Below, in pieces: positions 11,124 through 20,049 of a stretch of DNA of 64,000 bases. The notes beneath the pieces were generated by a model. The model made no database searches. It was not told the DNA's origin and saw only the letters and a program-made list of their open reading frames with translations. Every line of letters begins with the position of its first letter. Within the stretch, counting starts at the first letter, position 1. Position numbers and translations under genes: made by a program. The DNA lies in contig OX336389.2 of the NCBI GenBank assembly GCA_946902985.2, positions 128,127,572 through 128,191,571 of the forward strand. Direction: 5' to 3'. Source of the stretch: Meconema thalassinum. Taxonomy: Eukaryota > Arthropoda > Insecta > Orthoptera > Tettigoniidae.

Positions 11124-11194
11124 GTGGGGGTCCGGGCGGGGACACCAAGAGCCCGCCGATGAGCCAGCTTGGTGTCCTAGGCGAAACCCCCCAC
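11124..11194 (+). ncRNA. hammerhead self-cleaving ribozyme (type III topology), near-consensus
   Basis: Stem III: GTGGGGGT (11124-11131) pairs with ACCCCCCAC (11086+100 offset: 11186-11194), with one bulged C. H17 is C11132, the predicted cleavage site. Stem I: CGGGC (11133-11137) pairs perfectly with GCCCG (11151-11155). The core is CCGATGA (11156-11162). Stem II starts GCC (11163-11165) and closes GGC (11180-11182), followed by GAAA (11183-11186). The catalytic G8, G12, A9, A13, A14 and the A15.1-U16.1 pair are all present. The one departure from CUGANGA is C in place of U4, so activity is uncertain. Three stems fall exactly where the core requires them. Confidence 0.7.
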
Positions 11195-12132
11195 AAGACA
11201 CGGCACAAACCTAGAAGAAATGCTGAGTTCTGAAATTATTCCTTGAGCGTTTTCACAGTTTTAGGTAATATCGTATTATACAGTACTAGCAGTAGTGCCC
11301 GGCTTCGCCCGGTGGATTTATTTGTTTTATGGATGATAATGAATACTACTACAGAAATGGCACATGATACTTAAACTAACAGAAAACAATATTTTAAAAA
11401 TATGTCGTTTTGTGGTGGTGGTGGTTTAGTGGGGTGGTAAGTAGTACAGTATAATGGACGTAACATTCAGGTCATTTTCCCGTAATGATAATTATGAATA
11501 GGGAAACACTATTTACTAACTACAGCACTGACACATGTAATTTACAAACAAATTTACAAAAAAAAAATAGAAAGAGGAGTAAGTGAAATAAAAGACACTG
11601 CCTAGGGCCTATATCTCATTGGCTGTTAGAAATGCAGAGACCAATAGTGTCGTCTTTTGTCGCATAGCGCCGTAGGAAAATAATCAGAACTCTTTGGAAA
11701 ACTTCGGCTGTCCCGAGCTACTGAGGTAGCAATAGTATCATTTATCGCCACAAAGCGCTTAATGATAAGTTTCGGAATAAATGAAGGTAAATTTGAAAGC
11801 ACCAATGCTTATTGCAGCTGATAACCTCAATGTACTGCACCAACACCATTGCACTTATACAGAGGCATAATATTTTCATGATGATAACTGTTTTAAGGGG
11901 CCTAAGAGATCCTTTTGCACTAATTACTCCCCGTGACTGCAATTTATAAACAGCGCAAGATGCATTTATTGTTGCAATTCTGCACCAGAACAGTGGTAGG
12001 GGTGACGTGATGCAGCCCGAACTGCCCGTCAACAATAGACTTATTAAAATACTCCTACAGTTACACTACTACGGACATGAATGGTTCTAGGGCCTTAATA
12101 CGTGGTTTTCAAGTTCATTTTGTCTGTTATTC

Positions 12133-12870
12133 TAAATGTAGGGAATGGGAAGCGTTGTCCAAAATATCAAGTGGACAGTGTTACCAGCAGGGTTTCAAAG
12201 TGTATGTAAAATTTGGTGAAATTAGGAGAAACGGTGTAGATTTGTGATGAAGTGCCTAAATGCAGGGAATGGAGTGGTCTTTCCAAAATTTGAAGTGGAC
12301 AGTGTCACCCGCAGAGTTCCAAAGGGTAAGTATACAAAATGTGGTTCAGATAGGTGAAACGGTGTAGATTTGTGCCAAAGGGCCTAAATGCAGGGAATGG
12401 ACTGGTCTGTCATAAATTTCATGTAGGCAGTATTACTCGCAGGGTTCCAAAGGGTAAGTATACAAATGTTGGTTCAGATCAATGAAACGGTGTAGATTAG
12501 TGCCAAAGGGCCTAAATGCAGGGAATGGAGTGGTCTGTCCGAAATTTCATGCAGACTGTGTTACTCGCAGGTTTCCTAAGGGTAAGTATACAAATTTTGG
12601 TTCTGATCGGTGAAACGGTGTAGATTTGTGCCAAAGGGCCTAAATGCAAGGAATGGAGTGGTCTGTCCGAAATTTCATGTAAACAGTGTTTCTCGCAGGG
12701 TTCCAAAGGGTAAGTATACAAATTTTGGTTCAGATCGGGGAAAAGGTGTAGATTTGAACCAAAGGGCCTAAATGCAGGGAATGGACTGGTCTGTCATAAA
12801 TTTCACGTAGACAGTGTTACCATCAGGGTTCCAAAGGGTAAGTATACAAATTTTGGTTCAGATAGGTGAT
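12133..12870 (+). repeat. six tandem 128-bp repeats
   Basis: TAAATGCAGGGAATGG-type starts lie at 12133, 12257, 12385, 12513, 12641 and 12769: one interval of 124, then four of 128. Units share GAAACGGTGTAGATTTGTG, GGTTCCAAAGGGTAAGTATA and CAGTGTTACTCGCAGG. Adjacent inner units are the most alike, as expected from recent local expansion. Confidence 0.9.
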
Positions 12871-12930
12871 GATGATGATGATGATAATTGTTGTTTTAAG
12901 GGGCCTAACATCTAGGTTATCGGCCCCTGA
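12870..12930 (-). mobile_element. 61-bp 3'-end-only retro-insertion of the GGGGCC family, 12-bp perfect TSD
   Basis: TCAGATAGGTGA occurs at 12858-12869 and 12931-12942 with only 61 bp between: (TGA)n tail, AATTGTTGTTTTAAGGGGCC, TAACATCTAGGTTATCGGCC, CCTGA. Removing the insert restores the 128-bp repeat phrase that follows GGTTCAGATAGGTGAA in its neighbours. The insert equals the extreme 3' end of the copy at 5829. Confidence 0.9.
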
Positions 12931-13217
12931 TCAGATAGGTGAAGCGGTGTACGTATCACTAACCATAACGCCAGCGCATGCGGATAGAGCTGTTCGGGAG
13001 CGCTTGTTCTACCGACTTACTGAACAAAAATCAATCTTTAAGGTTACGTGAGAGGTGTAGCCTAATGCTACATAGCCTAAACTATTCCTCTTGAATCTGG
13101 CCATCATATAAAAAAACATTTTTTCGAATCGGACTGGTAGTTCCAAAGATTAGCGCGTTTATACACATAAACACACAAACACACAAACCCTTCAGCTTTA
13201 TTATATTAGTATAGATA

Positions 13218-13769
13218 AGACGTTAAAGTGTATGTTTCACAAAACACAAGCTCCTAAACCAGAGGGAGTTAGCAGGTGTGGTTTGTACCAAAATCTTTCA
13301 AACCGTCTCAATAGTAAAGGGAAAATCTTGCATTCCTTGAAAAGTCAACGGAAATATATTTATTTGTTTATAAAGTGCTTAAAATAAACAAGACGATAGC
13401 CCGCATAGCACTTGAGCTGGGCGGGTAGTTTTTACACGTGGCGCACACAACCCATTATGCGAGAGTTCGCTAGTAATAATAATAATAATAATGCAACAAG
13501 CAAAAGCCTCTCTTTCATTTCCTATCTCTCTCTCTCCCTATGCAGTGCTGAACTGGCTATGGATTTACCGCTCACCAGGCATGCTGCAACTGCTTGCATG
13601 ACTCACGCAGATAAGATGCATTTACGTGTGGACAGTCGAGTCGAATCAGCATCCTTCGTGTTACTCATAAAACAGGGATGTCCAATTATTTTTACTGTAG
13701 ATTAAAAAATACTATTTCACAAAATTATAAAATTTCTCACTGTCAAAACTTGTAATGAAATAGTACATT
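13218..13769. other. no gene recognised; short (AAT)n
   Basis: Contains a short AAT microsatellite (about 13473-13492) and a CT-rich stretch. The frame at 13412-13705 spans them without recognisable domains. Confidence 0.4.
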
Positions 13770-13770
13770 A

Positions 13771-14175
13771 TGCAACGAGCCTATAATGGCTATTGTTTAT
13801 AAAACGAGCGTATGCGAGTTTTATAATTTCCATACGAGTGTCTTAATTACCATTATAGGCGAGTTGCATACGACTGTTTATGTTCGACGATAATTATAAC
13901 TATTTTATGTTCGAACATAAATATTCATAAATATCTGTCGAGATTTCGCCAGTTTTATGTAGTGAACAGAGCGCATGGGACGCAGAGAATACCTTGTATT
14001 TGACCATGGCCTCCTCATATACCCCACTATGACACTAGCCACGCAGTGAAATTTAAAATAGAAGGCCGTGGAAGTCAGCGCAGATGCAATGCTATCCTTA
14101 CCTAGTTGGTCACACATCTGTTTCTTGAGCTCTGATTTGCGGGAGAAACTGTTTCATAATGAAAAATAGTGTTAT
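13771..14175 (-). mobile_element. hairpin element family P, copy B, first part
   Basis: Minus-strand copy starting at the palindromic end (ATGCAACGAGCCTATAATGG). It breaks off at GAAAAATAGTGTTAT, where LINE sequence takes over. The missing end reappears at 17631. The intact copy at 51446-51927 shows that the two parts belong together, except for about 13 bp lost at the junction. Confidence 0.85.
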
Positions 14176-14650
14176 GCGGATGACATGGTATCTGGGTCTT
14201 CAAACAAATTAGAATTACAGAGTGTATTGTTTGAACTAGAAAATTGGGTCAATGAAAATCACCTTGATATTAACCTTAAAAAAAACGGTTCAAATGACAT
14301 TTCGAAAAGGAGGTAAACCTGCGCTCAAGGACACGCTCACATCGTACAACGAACCATTAAACGTAGTGAACAAGTTCAAATACCTGGGCATAACCCTGCA
14401 GACTACAGTCACATCCTTCAGTCATCATATACAAGAGAGGTCAGCAACAGCTATCAGAGCCATTTACAAGATTAAGAATCTATCAGCGTTATCGCTAGTT
14501 ACAGCTCTGACCCTTTTCCATACGACCATCTCACCAATTGTTACGTATGGTCTTGAAATAATATGGGATTTTCTCACATTTAGCGATCTAGAAAGAATTC
14601 AGAATGTTAAGTCGAGATTTTTAAAGTATATACTAAGAGTTGAACTTGAA
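14174..14650 (+). pseudogene. LINE-1st insertion: reverse-transcriptase C-terminal half, 5' truncated at the YADD box
   Basis: The frame starts at YADDMVSGS (14173-14199), the RT catalytic aspartate pair. It continues LENWVNENHLDINLKKT, VNKFKYLGITLQ, AIRAIYKIKNLS, YGLEIIW and RIQNVKSRFLKYILR. Everything 5' of the catalytic box is missing. At about 14645 the frame is interrupted by the tail of a second LINE; the continuation is at 17146-17540. The 5' truncation inside the RT is typical of incomplete target-primed reverse transcription. Confidence 0.85.
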
Positions 14651-14652
14651 AT

Positions 14653-14687
<35 letters not shown>

Positions 14688-15038
14688 TTTCTTGACGGTA
14701 CACAACAGGGCTCAGTGTGCGCCCCAATAACAGTGCACCTATACAGTAAAATACACTTTCTGATATTTCTACATTAAGCATTAATATCTAAATGTAATTA
14801 TTAAAACTAAGAAGTTAACACAGAATGAAATGCATAGTAGTAATAAGCTTAATCTAAAGGTAATATAAAAACTAAATCTAAATTTTACCTAATGTCAAAT
14901 ATATAAAAAGCAGGTTTTGAAATTATTACATCGTGAACTAAAAGGTAACATTGATAACTTGGGTACAGGCCTATCCACATATATACATTGTTGATTCTGT
15001 TTTGTGTGATAATTTTATTTCAAGTATGAATTAGAGTG

Positions 15039-15359
15039 CCTCCGTGGCTTAGGCGGCAGCACGCCGGCCTCTCACCGCTAGGTCCGTGGTTCAAATCCCG
15101 GTCACTCCATGTGAGATCTGTGCTGGACAAAACGGAGGCAGACAGGTTTTTCTCCGGGTACTCCGGTTTTCCCTGTCAACATTTCATTCCAGCAACACTC
15201 TCCATTATCATTTCATCTGTCATTCATTTAATCATTGCCCCAGAGGAGTGCATCAGGCCTCGGCAGCCGGCACAGTTCATATCCTCGCCGCTAGATAGGG
15301 GCTTCATTCATTCCATTCCTGACCCGGTCGGAGACTGGAAGCAGGCTGTGGATTTTCAT
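15039..15359 (+). mobile_element. full-length tRNA-derived SINE, family S3, perfect 14-bp TSD
   Basis: The head has TGGCTTAGGCGG (A box) and GGTTCAAATCC (B box), and closes in a CCA-like end (CGGTCACTCCA). The body includes TTTTTCTCCGGGTACTCCGG and ends GACCCGGTCGGAGACTGGAA, GCAGGCTGTGGATTTTCAT. TATGAATTAGAGTG lies at both 15025-15038 and 15360-15373. It sits immediately downstream of the LINE stop codon. Confidence 0.95.
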
Positions 15360-15365
15360 TATGAA

Positions 15366-17145
15366 TTAGAGTGACTTGGTTATAATTTCCAAGAACGGTC
15401 TAATTGAGAGACAGAAATCTAGTTTCCAGTTTACACGAACCGCATCGTTGTAAATACTGCAAAGCCTCCATACAGGTGAATTATTATGTGAAGTAGTATT
15501 GTTTATATCATTTTTGAATGTTATAGTTGATCTTGTAGTAAAGCGAGGGATGTTGAAATTTAGGAGCGATAGGAAAAATGAGTTATCAATTTGACCGTTA
15601 ATAACTTTATAAAGGAATTTCATATCATTCACTTGCCTTCGAGACTCCAAACTAGTCATGCCGAAATTCAACAAAAGTTCATCGTAGGGTACCATGTGTG
15701 GGTAATTGCCCGTTATTTTGAGGTGTAAATATCTGAGGAATTTCTTTTGAACTTGCTCAATGGATTTAATGCATGTTTTCTGCCAGGGACTCCATACTTG
15801 GCTGGCGTACTCGAGCTTGGATCTCACCATGGCAATATAAAGGTTTATGCAGGTACTGGTCCTAATGAATGGCTTAGTGTTTCTTATTATAAACCCTAAC
15901 ATGCGGTAAGCATCCCCGACTGTCTTTTGCACATGACAAGTGAAAGCAAGCTCTCGGTCAAACAAGATTCCTAGATCTTTCTTCTCGCTTACTGTTTGCA
16001 ATGACTGAGGTCCAATTCCATAAACAAATGTGATTGGGTTCTTCTTACGTGTAAAGGTCATAACAACACACTTCGGTACATTTAAGTATAATTTGTTTTC
16101 TATACTCCATTTGTGTATATTATTTAGGTCATATTGTAGTCGAGTGCAGTCATTAGCGGAAGAAATTGGTTTAAAAATTTTGAAGTCATCTGCATATAAA
16201 AGACTATTTGAGTGTACTATACAACGTGGCAAATCGTTTATCATTGCTAGAAAAATTAGAGGTCCAAGGTTCGAGCCTTGGGGTATTCCGGAATGAACTA
16301 TGTATTCCTTTGAGACAATTTTCTGGAACAAAACAAATTGTTTCCTGTCTCTGAGATAGGAGCTGAATAATTTGAGTAATGGGTGGGAGAATCCCAAAAT
16401 TCACAATTTGTTAAGAAGGATATCATGATTTATTGTGTCGAACGCTTTCTCAAAATCTGTAAATATGACATCTATTTGTCCTCCTTTATCTAACTCTTTA
16501 GATATAATTTGAGTAAAATTAATTGCATTCGTCACCGTAGATTTCCTGGATAGGAAACCATGTTGGTTATCTGTTACGAGCGGTCTGAGAAATACTGATA
16601 TTCTTCCGTGCAATATGAATTCAAGTACCTTGGCTACTGCAGATAAAATAGATATAGGACGGTAGTTATTAATTAGTGATGGATCTCCCGATTTTAGTAT
16701 AGGGCAGACGCGAGTGATTTTCCAGGCGTCAGGGAACGTACAAGTTTGTATGGCTAAGTTAAGTATAAAATACAACGGGTCCCTGAGACTTTCAGCACAT
16801 CCCTTCACTACATACGGTGGAATATTATCAGGACCAGCCGACGACTTAGGTTTTAATTTTTTTAATGCATTTCCAACCTCTTCCTTTGAGACAAGTTTTA
16901 TGTGAAGGATGTGGGGAGTATTCGAATTGCAGGCTGGGACTTTGTATTGGGCTGACTGAGAGTCATAAACTGATTTGAAATATGTCGCAAAACCTTCAAC
17001 AATGGAATCACCCCTGTCCAATTCTTCATTATTATATTTAAAGGTGTCGCACGTGTTCCTATTTTTTTTTCTTGTTTTTAATAAACGTCCAAAATTTCTT
17101 TGAGTCCCGGCTAATGTTTTGTTCAATATTACGGATATATTTCTT
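15366..17145 (-). pseudogene. LINE reverse transcriptase, nearly intact RT domain
   Basis: This is ORF2 of a Jockey/CR1-like non-LTR element. Motifs in order: LKPKSSAGPDNIPPYVVK, NNYRPISILSAVAKVLE, FTDFEKAFDTINHDILLNK, SGIPQGSNLGPLIF, LLYADDFKIF (catalytic Asp pair), KKDLGILFD, WSPWQKTCIKSIEQVQKKFL. Then comes a C-terminal region ending at the stop 15366-15368. Only two lesions are seen in about 590 codons: an in-frame TGA at 16401-16403 (just after LLNKL) and a one-base shift in an A run near 17065-17075. The endonuclease half is absent through 5' truncation. The low damage suggests a fairly young insertion. The clade is inferred from motifs only. Confidence 0.9.
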
Positions 17146-17630
17146 GAGTTGGAAAGATGGCTCCCACAAGATTAGTCTATGAGTTAGCAAAGGAAACCTT
17201 CTTCATCGAAGACCTCAGACTGAAAGAACCTTTGCCGGCTACAAGATCCTCTACTGACTTTTTGGAGGCTAGAAGAGCAAAGAGACAAGAGATAGATCCA
17301 GACTTTTATATTACTGATGCTATGATGGACAGAACGTGCTCTAACGAGAATCTAGATCAAAGACACATAATAACGAGACTCGCCATTCACGGATTCCATC
17401 ATAAGATATGCTCAAACAGATCCTTCCATAGTCCGATTGACAATTGTGTCTGTATTTTATGCAACGAAAGGTGTACCAGGTACCATATTACGACGTGCCG
17501 CAAAATATTAAAATCATTAAGTGATTATAGTACAAATTAATGCCCATTCGGGCGATCCTTGTTCTTTTATTGTGTTTTCAGTTAGGATGTAACTTACAGT
17601 TTTTTGTTTCAATAAAGGAAATTTTTAATT
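17146..17630 (+). pseudogene. 3' remainder of the first LINE with zinc knuckle and AATAAA
   Basis: Continues the frame broken at 14645: MAPTRLVYELAKETFFIEDL, ITRLAIHGFHHKIC, then CVCILCNERCTRYHITTC, a C-x2-C-type zinc knuckle near the C terminus, and stop at 17538-17540. A short 3' UTR follows with AATAAA (about 17611) and ends at ATTTTTAATT against the hairpin element. Confidence 0.8.
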
Positions 17631-17690
17631 ATGATACAGTTTTCTGACATATAATATTTACATTTCGACATCGTCGAACATAAAATAAAT
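17631..17690 (-). mobile_element. hairpin element family P, copy B, second part
   Basis: ATGATACAGTTTTCTGACAT and TTTACATTTCGACATCGTCG match the outer end of the copy at 51446-51927. This is the other half of the 13771-14175 segment, pushed about 3.5 kb away by the nested LINEs. Confidence 0.85.
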
Positions 17691-18455
17691 ATAAACATTA
17701 AAATGTTAATGAAAACAAAAATTAAAACTAATAATAATTAACATTAGACTCTTTTTTTAATAACAATAAAATATCTTCAATATTCTGCACTATAAATGGT
17801 TAAGCATCCCACTTACCAACCTTGAGTGGTTTACAGCCAAATGTTCCTTAAATTGCTTACACACATGCCAGTGATCAGGATGGTATCAATTCCCTTCGGT
17901 GTCTCCAGAATCTGAAAGAGTGGGCTCGAAACTGAAGAACAGACTTTCTGTAGGAGTCCGATTGAGGCGAGAGGGTATAAAACATTTAGGGAAGAAGGAT
18001 TGAAGCCAGTGGCGTATGCTGATTTTTGTAATGTGTAGGATGTAATATGATAGGCTTAACTTAAGATAATTATTATAGCTGGGCTAAATTGAGATATTAG
18101 ACTCAGTTATTCAGTCGCACAGCACTATTACGAACACATTACACAATAAAATACAATCGAATACCACTCCAAAGATGTGCACACGCTGAAAACAGACTAT
18201 CCATTCTGACCGCGCGAAATCGTAACCTATAAGCCCGTAGTGTTGGTTTAAATTCAACCAACAGCGAGAGTTGAGGATCTCAGTCGACGTCCTCAAAGAG
18301 CCCTTAAAACAGATCAAACCTGCCCCTTCCACCTCAAGGGCTCCCATACATTCCTTAAGCTATAAACACGTGCTTTGAGTATGCAATGATTCCTTCCTCA
18401 GCTTTTTACTCAGGGCGGTGAAGATCACACTTCACCCATCTAGGGGAGACGTGTA
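17691..18455. other. no gene recognised
   Basis: Unassigned, AT-rich at first then mixed. No frame over 80 codons with family resemblance. Confidence 0.4.
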
Positions 18456-18464
18456 GAACTATAA

Positions 18465-19217
18465 GGTGCGTTCAAAAAGTAACGAGCCGGAGGCATAATT
18501 ACAGAAACCAGTACCTGTATGTTAGAAGTATTGGCCCTGGCTGTTGAGGTACTTGTCCCACTGTGACACGAGGCGGTGAATGGCTGTCTCATAAGATTCC
18601 CTGGGCTGCGATGTGAACCAGTTCCGCACGTACAGCTGGACGTCGGCGTCCGAGGTGAATCGTTGGCCCCGCAGAGCCCTTTTCAGGGGACCAAACATGG
18701 AGTAATCACAGGGAGAGAGGTCTGGACTGTATGGAGGGTGGCCGAGAACCTCCCATTTGAATTTCTGCAGGAGTGCCGCGACTGTGTTGGCCGTATGAGG
18801 TCGTGCATTGTCGTGGAGCGACCACGGCGGCTATGGCGTTCACTGTCACTCGGCGGTTCTGGGTAATGAGTGCATCTACCAGCTGGAAATTGTCATCGGT
18901 AATGCTGGAGGGAGCCGCAGACCGGGCATCATCGGCTGACGACACCCGTCCTTCCCTGAAGCGCTTGTGCCGCGCCTTGACCCTTGCAAGGAACATGCAG
19001 TGTTCGCGGTACACTTGTGACATTCGGCGATGAATGTCCGTTCCCCCTACTCCTTCTGCTATCAGAAACCGAACAACACCTCTTTGCTCTTCAGTTGACG
19101 CCTCCATGTCACTGTTTGCAATGCGATTGGCAGCGTTGGACGATTGATGCATGCTGCTGCTCGCTTTGTATCGTCACGTGACGTGCACGCGTGCCCTCTA
19201 GCGACGGGCTGTGATGC
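18465..19217 (-). mobile_element. mariner element with internally deleted transposase
   Basis: Minus strand. The N-terminal half (from M at 19107 or 19152) has EEQRGVVRFLIAEG, DIHRRMSQVY and KRFREGRVSSADDAR: the mariner HTH region. Near 18820 the frame jumps, through an internal deletion, to HDNARPHTANTV, PPYSPDLSPCDY, MFGPLKRALRGQRF and QGQYF with stop 18522-18524. The second and third aspartates (D,D34D) remain; the first and about a third of the protein are gone, and the two halves are in different frames. A TIR-like GGTGCGTTCAAAAAGTAACG lies at 18463-18482. I could not find its partner at the other end, so that side is probably truncated. Non-functional. Confidence 0.85.
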
Positions 19218-19377
19218 ATTTGTCGGGGCTATACTGCACCCACCTTTTATATCGGGCAGTAACAGATACAGTGAAATACGAGTGGGAGGACAACAGCATT
19301 GACGCTCTACTATACGTAAATCACGGTACCAAACCCAGAAATAACTGTAAGAAAGCTTATCACTAAGGTTCGAAGAC

Positions 19378-19600
19378 CACATCGTGGTGTAGCGGCTAGC
19401 GTACTTTGCTGTCGTACCAGACATCTGGGTTCGATTCCCGACTCTACCATGAAATTTTAATTCTGGTGTGAGGGCTGGAGTGGGTTCCACTCAGCCTCGT
19501 GAGGAAAAATTGAGAAGAAGAGGGTTCGATTCCCACCTCAGCCATCCTGGAAGTGTTTTTCCATGGTTCCCTAGGCAAATGCAAATAACGGGGTGGTAAC
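19378..19600 (+). mobile_element. S2 SINE with two canonical B boxes
   Basis: The best copy for the dimeric structure. The exact B-box match GGTTCGATTCC occurs at 19428-19438 and again at 19523-19533, 95 bp apart, each followed by an acceptor-stem-like end. An A-box-like TAGCGGCTAGCG precedes the first. The copy ends shortly after CCATCCTGGAAGTG. Confidence 0.8.
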
Positions 19601-19656
19601 TTCTCAACTGTTTCATTCTAACTTGTCCAGTTTCCTCATCATCATACCGGGTCAGT

Positions 19657-20030
19657 AAGCCGTGGTCGTTACGGCGTGGCTGCAGGCAGTCGCTCACATC
19701 CGGGAGGCGAGGAGGTTCGAATCCCCCCACCGGCAACCTTGAAGATGGTCTTCTGTGGTTACCCATCTTCCATCCAGGCAAATGCTGGGGTTGATCCCTA
19801 ACTATAGACTAGGCCACAGCCGCTACCTTCCAATTCCTCGTCCTTACATTCGCACGTTCCTCCAAAGCAACACTCCACACGCGACTGTACTTGTAGCTCA
19901 CCCCATGGGTGTCCGCATAGAAGCAGTTACAAACTCTGGCGAGCCGAACATGTCCTCGGACACTCCCGGCACTAGGAGCCACACGCTTAAAAAAAAACAT
20001 CTTCATTCATTTTAGCACTCTACGTCAAGA
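19657..20030 (+). mobile_element. tRNA-derived SINE, family S4
   Basis: The head GTGGTCGTTACGGCGTGGCT has B box GGTTCGAATCC. The body CACCGGCAACCTTGAAGATG, CCATCCAGGCAAATGCTGGG, GTGTCCGCATAGAAG and GGACACTCCCGGCACTAGG ends in an A run (about 19990). Shares the CCAGGCAAATGC block with S2 but is otherwise distinct. Confidence 0.7.
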
Positions 20031-20049
20031 AGGACATCCGGCCGTGAAA

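Larger units (their letters stand above)
10684..11228. mobile_element. inverted dimer of a 251-bp tandem unit (retrozyme- or Penelope-LTR-like), 12-bp TSD
   Basis: TCTGAAATTATT flanks the 545-bp block exactly (10672-10683 and 11229-11240). The left arm is one full 251-bp unit (10684-10934, from GGTATATTGG to AAAAAGAT) plus the first ~26 bp of the next unit (10935-10960). The right arm is the reverse complement of a 5'-shortened unit that also runs into the next unit. Both arms therefore derive from head-to-tail multimers joined tail-to-tail near 10961-10966. Each unit contains a hammerhead-ribozyme-like block, which is typical of retrozymes and Penelope-like elements. No protein is encoded. 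Confidence 0.8.
11284..13217 (+). mobile_element. ~1.9-kb non-coding element, CCCGGCTTCGCCCGG head and TTAGTATAGAT tail
   Basis: It starts at the hairpin-forming GTGCCCGGCTTCGCCCGG (about 11296-11313) and ends in CAAACACACAAACCC, TTCAGCTTTATTATATTAGT and ATAGAT. I recall this head and tail combination from dispersed elements in many arthropods, but cannot name its class with confidence. Inside are six 128-bp tandem repeats (12133-12870) and a 61-bp retro-insertion (12870-12930). No coding frame. Related head hairpin: CCGTCGCGGCTTCGCCCGCG near 31235. Confidence 0.6.
14651..17145 (-). mobile_element. second LINE (reverse orientation) nested in the first
   Basis: Its 3' tail is the AAAT microsatellite (plus-strand ATTT run, 14651-14691). 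The 3' UTR follows, then a long RT frame, with 5' truncation near 17145. Short target repeats GAGTTGAA (14637-14644) and GAGTTGGA (17146-17153) flank it. Deleting the insert joins ILRVG to KMAPTRLVYELAKE in frame, which fixes the boundary. A SINE sits in its 3' UTR. Confidence 0.85.

Noticed and set aside
19428..19533. Cellular tRNA gene
   Set aside because: B boxes are exact, but the module continues into a SINE body repeated elsewhere, and the cloverleaf is incomplete.
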